Under the pieces are notes generated by a model that was not told the DNA's origin, ran no database searches, and saw only the letters and a program-made list of their open reading frames with translations. From Methylobacterium sp. B4 (GTDB lineage: Bacteria > Pseudomonadota > Alphaproteobacteria > Rhizobiales > Beijerinckiaceae), in the NCBI RefSeq assembly GCF_003201865.1, contig NZ_QJJJ01000001.1, positions 124,001 to 188,000 on the forward strand: a stretch of DNA of 64,000 nt. The letters are read 5' to 3'. The translations under genes and the position numbers were made by a program. Shown here piece by piece: positions 54,995-64,000 of the stretch (positions are counted from its first letter, which is position 1; the number at the start of each line of letters is the position of its first letter).

Positions 54995-56896
54995 ATGTCC
55001 GATATGCCCGACGCACCGACCGGAGCGCCCACCCTCGACGAGGTCATCGCCCACCGCTTCTCCCGCCGCGACCTGATGCGCGGCTCCCTCGCCACCGTGC
55101 TCGCCGCCGGGATCGGATCGGGCACCGTTCCCGCCGCGGCCGAGGCGGCGCCCGCCTTCGACTTCCCCGAATTGGGCGCGGGGGTCGACGAGCACCTGCA
55201 CGTGGCTGTCGGCTACGAGGCAAAGCCCCTGCTGCGTTGGGGCGACCCGCTCTTTTCCGACGCGCCCGCCTTCGACCCGAAGGGCCAGTCCGCCGCCGCC
55301 CAGGCACGCCAGTTCGGCTACAACAACGACTTCGTCGGCTTCATCCCGCTGGACGAGGCGGGCCAACGTGGCCTGCTCGTGGTCAACCACGAATACACCA
55401 ACGCCGAGCTGATGTTCCCCGGCCTCGGCGCCGCCGAGCGCAAGGCGGTGATCGCCGCCCTGAGCGCGGATCAGGTCGCGGTCGAAATGGCGGCCCATGG
55501 CGGCTCTGTCGTCGAGATCGTACGCGAGGCCGAGGGTTGGCGCCCGGTGATCGGCTCGCCCTACACACGGCGCATCACGGCGCAGACGCCCATCGACCTC
55601 ACCGGCCCCGCCGCCGGCGATCCGCGCCTCGTGACCGAGGGCGATCCCAGCGGCCGGCGCGTCCACGGCATGATCAACAACTGCTCGGGCGGCGTCACGC
55701 CCTGGGGGACTTGGCTCTCGGGCGAGGAAAACATCAACTACTACTTCGCCGGAGCTCTCCCCGCCGGACATCGTGAGGCCGAGAACGCCAAGGCGATGGG
55801 CATGGGCAGCCTGCAATACGCCTGGAGCCGCTTCCATCCGCGCTTCGACCTCGCGACGACGCCGAACGAGCCGAACCGCTTCGGCTGGGTGGTCGAGATC
55901 GATCCGTTCGATCCCGCCTCGACCCCGAGGAAGCGCACTGCGCTCGGCCGCTTCAAGCACGAGGGGGCGGCGGGCGCGCGCACCCTCGACGGGCGCTACG
56001 CGGTCTATCTTGGCGACGACGAGCGCTTCCAGCACGTCTACCGCTTCGTCAGCGAGGGTACGGTGCGGCCGGAGCGCGGGGCCAACGCGGACCTGCTCGA
56101 TTCCGGCACGCTCAGCGTGGCCCGGTTCGAGCCGGACGGCACCGGCCGCTGGCTGCCGCTGGTCCAAGGCCAGGGCAAGCTCGATGCGGGCAACGGCTTC
56201 GCCAGCCAGGCCGACGTGCTGATCGAGACCCGCCGCGCCGCCAAGCTCTCGGGCGCCACCCCGATGGACCGGCCCGAGGATATCGAGGCCAACCCGCGCA
56301 CCGGCCGCGTCACCGTGATGCTGACGAACAACGCCAAGCGCGCCGCCGATCAGGCGGAGCCGGCCAACCCGCGCGGGCCGAACCTCTTCGGCCACGTCAT
56401 CGAGATCATTCCCGACGGCACCGACCACGGCGCCGAGACCTTCCGCTGGGAGGTGCTGGTGCGCTGCGGCGACCCGGCCAAGCCGGAGGTGAAGGCGAGT
56501 TTTTCCGCACTCACCACAGCGGACGGCTGGTTCGGCATGCCCGACAACTGCACCTTCGACGGGCGCGGGCGCCTCTGGGTCGCCACCGACGGCAACAACC
56601 GCCGCGCCACCGGCCGGGCCGACGGGATCTGGGCGGTGGAGACGGAGGGGCCGCGCCGGGGCACCTCCCGCCACTTCCTGCGGGTGCCGGTGGGCGCCGA
56701 GATGTGCGGCCCCTGCTTCACGCCCAACGACGAGACCTTCTTCGTCGCCGTGCAGCATCCCGGCGAACCGGACGAGGACGGGGCGCTGGGCTCCTTCGAA
56801 AATCCCTCCACCCGCTGGCCGGATTTTTCCCCCGACCTGCCGCCCCGGCCCTCGGTGGTGGCGGTGACGCGCAAGGGAGGCGGGCGGATCGGGTGA
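54995..56896 (+). CDS. PhoX-family (DUF839) protein, Tat-exported
   Basis: A 633-residue protein. The Tat motif SRRDLM (residues 26-31) is followed by a hydrophobic stretch and AEAAP cleavage region. The PhoX/DUF839 beta-propeller is marked by VNHEYTN, NNCSGGVTPWGTWLSGEEN, GRFKHEGA, MLTNNAK and MPDNCTFDGRGRLW. PhoX enzymes are Ca/Fe-dependent periplasmic alkaline phosphatases; the ligands of that site are present in these stretches. The ATG at 54995 has GAGG 6 nt upstream. A start 21 nt further upstream has no such site. Confidence 0.88.
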   Translation: MSDMPDAPTGAPTLDEVIAHRFSRRDLMRGSLATVLAAGIGSGTVPAAAEAAPAFDFPELGAGVDEHLHVAVGYEAKPLLRWGDPLFSDAPAFDPKGQSAAAQARQFGYNNDFVGFIPLDEAGQRGLLVVNHEYTNAELMFPGLGAAERKAVIAALSADQVAVEMAAHGGSVVEIVREAEGWRPVIGSPYTRRITAQTPIDLTGPAAGDPRLVTEGDPSGRRVHGMINNCSGGVTPWGTWLSGEENINYYFAGALPAGHREAENAKAMGMGSLQYAWSRFHPRFDLATTPNEPNRFGWVVEIDPFDPASTPRKRTALGRFKHEGAAGARTLDGRYAVYLGDDERFQHVYRFVSEGTVRPERGANADLLDSGTLSVARFEPDGTGRWLPLVQGQGKLDAGNGFASQADVLIETRRAAKLSGATPMDRPEDIEANPRTGRVTVMLTNNAKRAADQAEPANPRGPNLFGHVIEIIPDGTDHGAETFRWEVLVRCGDPAKPEVKASFSALTTADGWFGMPDNCTFDGRGRLWVATDGNNRRATGRADGIWAVETEGPRRGTSRHFLRVPVGAEMCGPCFTPNDETFFVAVQHPGEPDEDGALGSFENPSTRWPDFSPDLPPRPSVVAVTRKGGGRIG

Positions 56897-56913
56897 CGAG
56901 CCGCGGCCTCTCG

Positions 56914-56931
56914 ATTGTCACGGCTGACAAT
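56914..56931. repeat. 7-bp inverted repeat ATTGTCA-cggc-TGACAAT
   Basis: Perfect arms 56914-56920 and 56925-56931 with a 4-nt loop. It is directly upstream of the fic palindrome and could be a second regulator site. Confidence 0.45.
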
Positions 56932-56936
56932 CCATG

Positions 56937-56981
56937 CGACCTGGATTATCACAAATAGGGTGTTTGTGATAATCCAGGTCG
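56937..56981. promoter_or_regulatory. 19-bp perfect palindrome upstream of fic, likely operator
   Basis: Arms 56937-56955 (CGACCTGGATTATCACAAA) and 56963-56981 (its exact complement), 7-nt spacer. It lies 15 nt before the fic ATG. A -35-like CTGACA (56924-56929) and -10-like TTATCA (56946-56951) place a promoter so that the left arm covers the -10. The Fic protein ends in a winged helix, so autoregulation through this site is likely. Confidence 0.7.
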
Positions 56982-56996
56982 TGCCGATTGCACTCC

Positions 56997-58169
56997 ATGA
57001 AAAGGGCTGACTTCGAGAAATCGCCCAGCGGTCGCCTCGTTGCAACCGATCGGGGACAATGGGCCTTCGTGCCTCACGATCTGCCGCCCGATCTCGATCT
57101 CGGCTTTTTGGCCGTGTCGGTGGCACGCGCATCGCAATTGCTCGGCGAATTGAACGGGATCGGCCGGACGCTCCCCGATCCGTACCTGCTGATCCGTCCG
57201 CTTCAGGTGCGGGAGGCTCTCACCTCTTCGAGCATGGAGGGGACCTTCACCACGGTCGATGACCTTCTCCTTCTGGAAGCCGGAGCGCCGGAGCGTGGAG
57301 GGAGCCCGAGCGACACGCGCGAAGTGAGCAACTACCGCGCGGCACTGTCGGCGGCGATCGAGAGCCTGCACCGCGTTCCGCTCTCACTGCGTACGTTGCG
57401 GGAGGCGCACTCGACGCTGCTATCGGGCGTGGCGCGCCATCGCGGCGCCAGAACCGAGCCGGGCGAGCTCAAGCGCAATCAGAACTTCATCGGCGCCTAC
57501 GAGATCGAGAAGGCCCGCTTCATCCCACCACCGCCGGCCGAGGCGCGAACCGCCCTCGAAGCCCTCGAACTCTATATCTAGCGTGACGAACGTGGCCCCG
57601 TCCCCGACATCGTGGACGCGGCCTTGATCCACTACCAGTTCGAGACCATCCACCCGTTCTCCGATGGAAACGGGCGCGTCGGGCGGATGCTGATCACGCT
57701 CCACCTCTACATGCGCGGCGTGATCCGCGAGCCGCTGCTTTATCTCAGTCCCGTCTTCGAGCGGCGCAAGGACGAGTACATCGACCGCATGTACGACGTG
57801 TCCCGCCACGGCGCTTGGGGGGCGTGGATCGCATTCTTCCTTGATGTCGTCTGCGAAGCCTGCGAAGCGACCATCGAGACGGCGGATGCGCTGCTCGCGC
57901 TCCAGGCGGACTACCGCGCCCGGCTGCGCGAGGCGGGGCGCTCGGCCAATCTCGTCGCCCTCCTCGACCAGCTGTTCCGGCGGCAGGTCGTCACGATCCC
58001 TCAGGTCGCGGAGCATCTGGACGTGCAGTACCGCTCCGCGCAGCTCAATGTAGATGCGCTCGTGCGCGTCGGCATCCTCGAAGAGATCGCCGGCACCGCG
58101 AACCCGAAGTACTTCATCGCCCGCGGCATCCGCGACATTATCAACCAAACACCCGGCCGCAATGCCTGA
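56997..58169 (+). pseudogene. Fic family protein gene interrupted by an in-frame TAG
   Basis: One reading frame for a class II Fic (AMP-transferase) of about 390 codons, broken by a single TAG at 57579-57581 (codon 195). Before it lies the inhibitory motif SSSMEG (S77, E81) and LKRNQNFIGAY. After it come the catalytic motif HPFSDGNGRVGR (H219-R230), in the same frame, and a C-terminal winged helix (VVTIPQVAEHLD). There is no frameshift. A second product could start at GTG 57612, but would lack the N-terminal Fic half. The gene could be dead, recently mutated or read through. It overlaps glyS by 8 nt. Confidence 0.85.
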
Positions 58170-60252
58170 CCTCCTGCTCGAACTCCTCTCCGAAGAAATC
58201 CCCGCGCGCATGCAGCGGCGTGCGGCCGAGGACCTGAAGCGGCTCGTCACCGATGCGCTGGTGGAGCGCGGCTTCCTTTACGAGGGCGCCAAGGCCTTCG
58301 CGACGCCGCGGCGGCTGGCGCTGCACGTGGCCGGGCTGCCTGCCCGCGGCGAGGCCGTGCGCGAGGAGCGGCGCGGCCCCCGGGTCGGTGCCCCCGAGGC
58401 CGCCGTGCAGGGCTTCCTCAAGAGTGCCGGGCTTGCAAGCCTCGATCAGGCCACCACCGTCACCGACCCGAAGAAGGGCGAATTCTACCTCGCGGTGATC
58501 GAGCGGCCCGGCCGCGAGACCCTCGACGTGCTGGCCGAGATCCTGCCGGGGATCATCAAGAACTTCCCCTGGCCGAAGTCGATGCGCTGGGGCGCGGCCT
58601 CGGCCCAGCCGGGTTCCCTGCGCTGGGTGCGCCCGCTGCAATCCATCGTGGCCACCTTCGGCCCCGAGACCGAGACGCCGGACGTGGTGCCCTTCTCGGT
58701 CGACGGCATCGCCGCCGGCACCACGACCCGCGGCCACCGCTTCCTGGCGCCCGAGCCGTTCGAGGTCCGCCGCTTCGACGATTACGTGCAGGCGCTCGGG
58801 CGCGCCCACGTGATCCTCGATGCCGACCGGCGCAAGGACATCATCCTGCACGACGCCCGCGACCTCGCCTTCGCCCGCGGCCTCGACCTCGTGGAGGACG
58901 AGGGCCTGCTGGAGGAGGTCGCCGGGCTGGTGGAGCGGCCCGTTGTGCTGATGGGCTCCTTCGAGGAGCGCTTCCTGGAGATCCCGGCCGAGGCGATCCG
59001 CGCGACGATCCGCGCCAACCAGAAGTGTTTCGTGCTGCGCAAATCCGGCTCGGAGGACTTGGCCCCGGCCTTCGTGCTGGTCTCGAATCTCGTCGCCTCG
59101 GACGGTGGTGCTGCGATCACCGCGGGCAACGAGCGCGTGGTGCGCGCCCGGCTCTCGGACGCGAAGTTCTTCTGGGAGACCGACAAGGCGACGAAGTTGG
59201 AGGACCGCCTCCCGAAGCTCGATTCGATCGTCTTCCACGAGAAGCTCGGCACGCAGGGCGAGCGCGTCGCCCGCATCGCCGCGCTGGCAAAAGACATCGC
59301 GCCGCTGGTGGGCGCCGACCCGGCTCTGGCCGAGCGCGCGGCGCGGCTCGCCAAGGCCGATCTCGTCACCGAGATGGTCGGCGAATTCCCCGAGCTTCAG
59401 GGCCTGATGGGCCGGAAATACGCGGCGCTCCAGGGCGAGCACGCCAGCGTCGCCGCGGCGATCGAGGAGCATTACAAGCCGCTCGGCCCGAGCGACCGCG
59501 TGCCGAGCGATCCGGTCTCGATCACCGTGGCACTCGCCGACAAGCTCGACACGTTGGTGGGCTTCTGGGCCATCGACGAGAAGCCGACGGGCAGCAAGGA
59601 CCCGTATGCGCTGCGGCGGGCGGCGTTGGGGGTGATCCGCGCCGTGATCGAGCGGTCGCTCCGGCTGTCACTGGCCGCGCTGCTCGAGCGCGGCTTCGCG
59701 CAGGGCCATGGAGAACGCACCGCGGACCTCCTCGCCTTCTTCGCCGACCGCCTCAAGGTCTACCTCCGCGACCAGGGCGCCCGCCACGACCTGATCGATG
59801 CCGTCTTCGCCCTGCCCGGCCAGGACGATCTGCTGATGGTGGTCCGCCGGGTCGAGGCGCTGGGTGCGTTTCTCGCCACCGATGACGGCAGGAACCTGCT
59901 CGCGGGCTACAAGCGCGCGGCCAACATTTTGCGTATCGAGGAGAAGAAGGACGGGCGCGCCTACGACGCCGTCCCCGACGCCGCGCTCGCGGCCTCGGGG
60001 CAGCCGGAGGAGCGGGCTTTGGCCGAGGCGCTGGCCTCCGCGCGTCAGGAGGCTTCCGCTTCCGTGGCGGCGGAGGATTTTGCCGGGGCCATGCGGGCGC
60101 TGTCGCGGCTGCGGATGCCGGTGGACGCGTTCTTCGAAGGCGTCACCGTCAATGCCGACGACCCGGCCCTTCGCGAGAACCGGCTCCTCCTCCTCAACGC
60201 CCTGCGCGCCGCCACCCGCGAAGTGGCCGACTTCTCGCGCATCGAGGGCTGA
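58162..60252 (+). CDS. glyS: Glycine--tRNA ligase beta subunit
   Basis: A 696-residue beta subunit of the tetrameric glycyl-tRNA synthetase, carrying the tRNA-binding and HD-like parts. The start [60 protein letters not shown] and [16 protein letters not shown] are characteristic. The ATG at 58162 lies inside the last codons of the fic frame (overlap 8 nt), so its translation may depend on, or be tuned by, translation of the fic 3' half. Confidence 0.97.
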   Translation: MPDLLLELLSEEIPARMQRRAAEDLKRLVTDALVERGFLYEGAKAFATPRRLALHVAGLPARGEAVREERRGPRVGAPEAAVQGFLKSAGLASLDQATTVTDPKKGEFYLAVIERPGRETLDVLAEILPGIIKNFPWPKSMRWGAASAQPGSLRWVRPLQSIVATFGPETETPDVVPFSVDGIAAGTTTRGHRFLAPEPFEVRRFDDYVQALGRAHVILDADRRKDIILHDARDLAFARGLDLVEDEGLLEEVAGLVERPVVLMGSFEERFLEIPAEAIRATIRANQKCFVLRKSGSEDLAPAFVLVSNLVASDGGAAITAGNERVVRARLSDAKFFWETDKATKLEDRLPKLDSIVFHEKLGTQGERVARIAALAKDIAPLVGADPALAERAARLAKADLVTEMVGEFPELQGLMGRKYAALQGEHASVAAAIEEHYKPLGPSDRVPSDPVSITVALADKLDTLVGFWAIDEKPTGSKDPYALRRAALGVIRAVIERSLRLSLAALLERGFAQGHGERTADLLAFFADRLKVYLRDQGARHDLIDAVFALPGQDDLLMVVRRVEALGAFLATDDGRNLLAGYKRAANILRIEEKKDGRAYDAVPDAALAASGQPEERALAEALASARQEASASVAAEDFAGAMRALSRLRMPVDAFFEGVTVNADDPALRENRLLLLNALRAATREVADFSRIEG

Positions 60253-60570
60253 CGCGCGCGGGATCGCGGGGCGCCGCCCGCGCTTGCCCCGCGACGAGCG
60301 CCTGATCGCGAGAGCGGCTTCGGCGGCTCGTGCCGCAGCGTGCTTGGGTCGGCAGGCTTCGCAATGATTGCATTTAACTGTGTGAAATAACTTCAGGTTG
60401 TTACGCTCGCGGGTTCTGTGACAGTCGAACAGATACGCGAGCACTCCAGCCTCAGGTGGTGAGAGCGGCTGCAACATCACGCTCAAGCTGCCGTCTTGTT
60501 GCGAAACCGGTACAGTTTTTGCGATGGAAGTATGCTTTAAATTAGAGCGACTTCCCTCCCGTGCGGGTCG
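60253..60570. other. Intergenic region upstream of the LuxR-type regulator
   Basis: 318 nt without a gene and relatively AT-rich (60360-60550). An inverted repeat-like GTTCTGTGACAGTCGAAC occurs near 60413. No -35/-10 pair stands out. It presumably holds the promoter of the regulator gene at 60571. Confidence 0.45.
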
Positions 60571-61692
60571 ATGTCAGGTTTCGATCCCCTTGCCCTGATC
60601 GACGCCTGCTACGCGGCAGCGCTCGATCCCGATCAGTGGCCCGACGCGCTCGACGGGATCGCCGATGCCGTCGAGGCGCGCGGCACGGTGATCGTCTCGC
60701 ACGACCCAACGCGCACGGCGCAGACGCTGGCTTCCACCCGGCTCGCCGAGGTGAACCACGATTACAGCGTTGGCGGTTGGTGGCAGCACGACACGCGCAT
60801 TCGCCTCGGGCGGGAGCGCGGACTCCTGAGACCGGGCACCATCACCGTCGACGAGATGTATGTCGCGCCCGAGCTGAAGCGCACCGACCCGTTCTTCCAG
60901 CACTTCCTGACACGGCACGGCCTCGGCAATCTCTGCGGCTACATCGATGCCGACGCCGTCGACGGCCACACCCTCTCCTTCTCGACGCCGCGCGATGCCC
61001 GCAAGGGGGCGTTCGAGGGAAGCGAGGTCGACCGGCTGGCGCTCATCGGCCCGCACGTCATCCGCGCCTTCCGCCTGACCACGCTCGTCGGCGCGCTGCG
61101 CAGCGAGGCGAGCGGCTTCGCGTCCGCCCTGGAGCGGATGCGGGCGGGCCTCATCGCCCTCGACCGCCGGGGACGCGTCCGCTTCGTCAATCCCGCCGGG
61201 GAAGGGCTCAGCCTGGGCGTGCTCGCCCTGCGCACCGGCGAGGCGCCGAAATCCGCCGCGCCGGCTGATCGGGACCGTTTCGATCGATTTCTGGCCGCCG
61301 CTCTGCCGGAGCGGGGATGGCCGCAGCCGGCCTCGATCCTTCTGCGCCGCCGCGGCGGTCCCGTCTTCATCGAAGCGCTGCCCCTGCGCGGACCCGATCC
61401 GTTCGCGATCGGCGTCGCCGATCTCGAGGGCGGGGTGCTCCTGCTGCTCCGCGACCTGCTGGCGCCGGCCCATCGCCCGGTCGAGCCGCTGCTGGAGCAA
61501 CTGGGCCTGACCCGGGCGGAGGCGCGGGTGGCGGCCCTGGTCGGGCGAGGCGCCGCGCCGCGGGCGGTGGTGGCGCAACTCGCGGTCGGCGAGAGCACCG
61601 TGCGCAGCCAGATCAGGGCGGTCTATGCCAAGCTCGCCCTGCGTCGCCAAAGCGAGCTGGCGGTGCTGATCACGCGCCTCGACGGCCTCTAA
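60571..61692 (+). CDS. LuxR-type transcriptional regulator
   Basis: A 373-residue regulator. The N-terminal ~200 residues form a sensor-like region (MSGFDPLALIDACYAAALDP, YSVGGWWQHDTRIR), and residues about 180-290 resemble a PAS fold (ALERMRAGLIALDRRGRVRF). The C-terminal helix-turn-helix is LTRAEARVAALVGRG, then AVGESTVRSQIRAVYAKLAL. The ligand is unknown. The N-terminal region recurs in Hyphomicrobiales regulators without a named domain. Its neighbour downstream is convergent. Confidence 0.85.
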   Translation: MSGFDPLALIDACYAAALDPDQWPDALDGIADAVEARGTVIVSHDPTRTAQTLASTRLAEVNHDYSVGGWWQHDTRIRLGRERGLLRPGTITVDEMYVAPELKRTDPFFQHFLTRHGLGNLCGYIDADAVDGHTLSFSTPRDARKGAFEGSEVDRLALIGPHVIRAFRLTTLVGALRSEASGFASALERMRAGLIALDRRGRVRFVNPAGEGLSLGVLALRTGEAPKSAAPADRDRFDRFLAAALPERGWPQPASILLRRRGGPVFIEALPLRGPDPFAIGVADLEGGVLLLLRDLLAPAHRPVEPLLEQLGLTRAEARVAALVGRGAAPRAVVAQLAVGESTVRSQIRAVYAKLALRRQSELAVLITRLDGL

Positions 61693-61768
61693 GGCCGCCT
61701 CCGCTCGTAAGGAACGGCGTGAGGCGGAATCCGACGCGCTCAACCGCAGGCCGTCTGAGGCCCGGGCG

Positions 61769-63589
61769 TCACGCCTTCGGTTCGTCCCGGCGCTGGCGCA
61801 GTTCGGGCACCGACTGGCCCGCCGGGGGCGCGGCCACGATCTGGTTCTCGGAGCGGCTCGAATCCACGAACAGCCGCACCTCGCCCTCGCGCACGCCGAG
61901 GCTGCGCAGGGCGTAGGTCATCATGCCCAGCGCCAGTTCGCGCTCGGCCATGAGCACGAGGCCGACGCCGTCCTCCTCCAGCCGGCGCCGCTCGGCCTCG
62001 CTGTGGGTGCGCACGACGCTGTCGATGCCGGGATTGGCCGCGCGGGCCTTGGCGAGCAGCCTCCGCCCCTGGTGCGAATCGGGCGTGGCCAGCACGACGA
62101 GGCGGGCCGAGCCGATATCGGCGGCTTCCAGGATGCCGGGGGCGGAGGCGTCGCCGAACACCGCCGGCACGCCCTGCGCCCGCAGATCCTCGACCCGGCG
62201 CCGGTCGCGCTCCACCACCACGAAGGGCAGGTTCCAGTCGTGCAGCGCCTTGCCGATGGCGCTGCCGACCCGGCCGTAGCCGACGATGACCGCGTGATCG
62301 CGCATGCCCTCGCCGCTGGTGCTCATGGACAGCGGCGCCGCTGCCCGCCGCTCCAGGCGGCGGCGCCATTCCGGCCGTTCGCCGAGGTAGAGCGAGACCC
62401 GGTCGGCCAGGGCGAAGAACAGCGGATTGAGGGTGATCGACAGGAGCGCACCGCCCAGGATCAGGTCGCGGCCGGATTCCGGCAGAAGCTTCAGGGAGAT
62501 GCCGAGGGAGGCCAGGATGAACGAGAACTCGCCGATCTGCGCCAGGCTCGCGGCGATGGTGAGCGCGGTGCCCACCGGATGGCCGAAGGCGAGCACGATG
62601 GCGATGGCCCCGAGCGATTTGCCGAGGACGATGACGCCGACCACGCCGAGGATCGCCAGCGGCTCGCGCAGGACGATACCCGGATCGAACAGCATGCCGA
62701 CCGAGACGAAGAACAGCACCGCGAAGGCGTCCTGCAGGGGCAAGGAGTCCGCCGCCGCCTGATGGCTGAGGTCGGATTCGGACAGCACCATGCCGGCGAA
62801 GAAGGCACCGAGCGCGAAGGACACGCCGAACAGTTCGGAGGAGGCGTAGGCGATGCCGACGGCACTGGCCAGCACCGCCAGGGTGAACAGCTCCCGCGAG
62901 CCGGTGCGGGCGGCGAGCCCCATCAGGTAGGGTACGACGCGCCGTCCCCCGACCAGCATGATCGCCACGAACACGCTGACCTTGGCCAGCGTCAGACCCA
63001 GGCTCAGCCACAGACTTTGCGCCGCCGCGCCGTGATGGGCGTCGCCCCCGGCCGCCTCCCCGCCGAGCGAGGGCGCGAGTGCCGGCAGCAGCACGAGGGC
63101 CAGCACCATGGCCAGATCCTCGACGATCAGCCAGCCGACCGCGATGCGGCCCTTGTCCGAATCGAGCAGGCCCCGCCCTTCGAGCGCCCGCAGCAGCACG
63201 ACGGTGCTCGCCACCGAGAGCGCCAGGCCGAAGACCAAGCCTGCGCCCGCGCTCCAGCCGAAGGCCCAGGCCAGCCCCGCCCCCATGATCGTCGCGACGG
63301 CAATCTGCACGATGGCCCCCGGCAGGGCGATGGTGCGCACCGCCATCAGGTCCGCGATCGAGAAGTGCAGGCCGACGCCGAACATCAGCAGGATGACGCC
63401 GAGCTCGGCGAGCTGGCTCGCCAGCTCCGGATCACCCACGAAGCCGGGTGTGAAGGGACCGATGGCGATGCCGGCCACGAGGTAGCCGACGAGCGGCGGC
63501 AACCGCAGTTTCTGGGCCAGCATGCCGCCGACGAAGGCGCTGACCATGCCCAGCGCGATGATCGAAATGAGTCCCGTGGCGTGCGGCAA
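61769..63589 (-). CDS. CPA2 family monovalent cation:proton antiporter (YbaL/KefB-like)
   Basis: A 606-residue inner-membrane antiporter. About 12 membrane helices (LRLPPLVGYLVAGIAIGPFTP in the first part, SVASTVVLLRALEGRGLLD in the middle) are followed by a TrkA-N nucleotide-binding domain starting at VIVGYGRVGSAIGKAL (about residue 420). It exchanges K+ or Na+ for protons and may be gated by NAD(H) or glutathione. The start is TTG at 63589 with GAGGG about 10 nt upstream; ATG alternatives would cut into helix 1. Confidence 0.9.
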   Translation of the reverse strand: MPHATGLISIIALGMVSAFVGGMLAQKLRLPPLVGYLVAGIAIGPFTPGFVGDPELASQLAELGVILLMFGVGLHFSIADLMAVRTIALPGAIVQIAVATIMGAGLAWAFGWSAGAGLVFGLALSVASTVVLLRALEGRGLLDSDKGRIAVGWLIVEDLAMVLALVLLPALAPSLGGEAAGGDAHHGAAAQSLWLSLGLTLAKVSVFVAIMLVGGRRVVPYLMGLAARTGSRELFTLAVLASAVGIAYASSELFGVSFALGAFFAGMVLSESDLSHQAAADSLPLQDAFAVLFFVSVGMLFDPGIVLREPLAILGVVGVIVLGKSLGAIAIVLAFGHPVGTALTIAASLAQIGEFSFILASLGISLKLLPESGRDLILGGALLSITLNPLFFALADRVSLYLGERPEWRRRLERRAAAPLSMSTSGEGMRDHAVIVGYGRVGSAIGKALHDWNLPFVVVERDRRRVEDLRAQGVPAVFGDASAPGILEAADIGSARLVVLATPDSHQGRRLLAKARAANPGIDSVVRTHSEAERRRLEEDGVGLVLMAERELALGMMTYALRSLGVREGEVRLFVDSSRSENQIVAAPPAGQSVPELRQRRDEPKA

Positions 63590-63699
63590 CGCGGTCCAAC
63601 CCTCACGGGGCGCGAACCGGCCCCGGGGGTCAGTTAAGGCAAATCACGGTCCCGTGTCCGCAGCCGAGACGCTGCCGATCCACGCTTGTCTCGAAAACC

Positions 63700-64000
63700 T
63701 CAGGCTTTCATGCGGACATAGGAGCCCGGTGCCGGTTCGAGCGCGGGCAGCCCCCCCGCGCCGGGGATGCGGGCGGGCACGCGCTCGGGCGCCTGCTCTT
63801 CGAGCCACTTGGCCCAGTAGGGCCACCACGAGCCCTCGTGCTCGGTCGCCCGCTCCACCCATTCCTCGAACCGTCCCTTGGCCGGTCCGCCGGTGCGGAA
63901 GCCGTACTTCGCCTTCTTGCCCGGCGGGTTCACGACGCCCGCGATGTGGCCCGAACCCGCCAGCACGTAATCGACCGGGCCGCCGAACTTCTTCGAGCCC
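63700..64000 (-). CDS. phaC: Polyhydroxyalkanoate synthase class I, C-terminal end
   Basis: Only the last about 99 codons are inside the window; the gene continues to the right. The visible C-terminus carries LAGSGHIAGVVNPPGKK (with the catalytic His region), ATEHEGSWWPYWAKWLEEQ and LEPAPGSYVRMKA, all diagnostic of class I PhaC, which polymerises (R)-3-hydroxyacyl-CoA to PHB granules. No phaA, phaB or phasin gene is in the window. Confidence 0.93.
   Translation of the reverse strand, partial: GSKKFGGPVDYVLAGSGHIAGVVNPPGKKAKYGFRTGGPAKGRFEEWVERATEHEGSWWPYWAKWLEEQAPERVPARIPGAGGLPALEPAPGSYVRMKA

Noticed and set aside
57560..57620. Frameshift in the fic gene
   Set aside because: The two halves are in the same frame (difference a multiple of three); only the TAG codon separates them.

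Overview
The window looks like a chromosomal segment of a Methylobacterium/Methylorubrum-type alphaproteobacterium (order Hyphomicrobiales). The DNA is very GC-rich, so most genes carry long shadow ORFs on the other strand. It holds a formaldehyde-activating-enzyme homolog, the C-terminal end of a class I polyhydroxyalkanoate synthase, an NADP-type isocitrate dehydrogenase, an NDUFS4-like complex I accessory subunit, a LOV histidine kinase, DUF6460 and several candidate EcfG-type general-stress promoters. I see no rRNA, phage, insertion sequence or CRISPR array. The genus is inferred from gene content, not from a marker comparison.

Layout. 0-5 kb: a truncated zinc-ribbon protein, then on the minus strand an alpha/beta hydrolase, a ligase-associated DEXH helicase and the PdeM phosphoesterase. 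5-11.4 kb (plus): DUF6460 membrane protein, glycolate oxidase Fe-S subunit, single-domain response regulator, O-acetylhomoserine sulfhydrylase, L,D-transpeptidase, a 54-residue probable stress peptide with its own terminator, an alcohol dehydrogenase and a small secreted protein. 11.4-19.6 kb: TrmJ, Fae homolog, icd, cytochrome c, a Lys-rich small protein, a LOV hybrid kinase and GlgX. 19.8-22.6 kb: a SHOCT protein, a spore-photoproduct-lyase-like radical SAM enzyme coupled to a nucleoside deaminase, the complex I subunit and tRNA-Pro(TGG). About 23.1-24.3 kb is a patch of roughly 50% GC with an orphan PAS protein and an unknown gene.

24.4-37.3 kb: GST, SMI1/KNR4 protein, beta-hydroxyacid dehydrogenase, alpha/beta hydrolase, DHA2-type exporter, SDR, SWIB protein, two PRC-barrel proteins (the second coupled to an MFS transporter), ABC exporter, threonine aldolase and a 63-residue membrane protein. 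37.7-51 kb: parE, an SPFH protein, an LLM flavin monooxygenase, a cluster of four small unknown genes, a TPR protein, ispE, a polyprenyl synthase, DUF2007 and TrmN6-like genes, a secreted protein with 33-bp tandem repeats and an S49 protease. 51.7-64 kb: a DUF1348/TetR pair, glyQ, a PhoX-type Tat protein, a Fic gene broken by an in-frame stop, glyS, a LuxR regulator, a CPA2 antiporter and partial phaC.

The most interesting signals are: (1) a class II Fic gene with a C-terminal winged helix, a 19-bp perfect palindrome over its probable promoter and a single in-frame TAG before the Fic motif, sitting between glyQ and glyS and overlapping glyS by 8 nt; (2) four candidate GGAAC-N16/17-nGTT (EcfG) promoters before small unknown or SWIB genes; (3) a palindromic repeat inserted in frame in the helicase gene; (4) a Fae homolog that lacks the expected catalytic histidine; (5) a spore-photoproduct-lyase-like enzyme in an apparently non-sporulating lineage, coupled to a deaminase.
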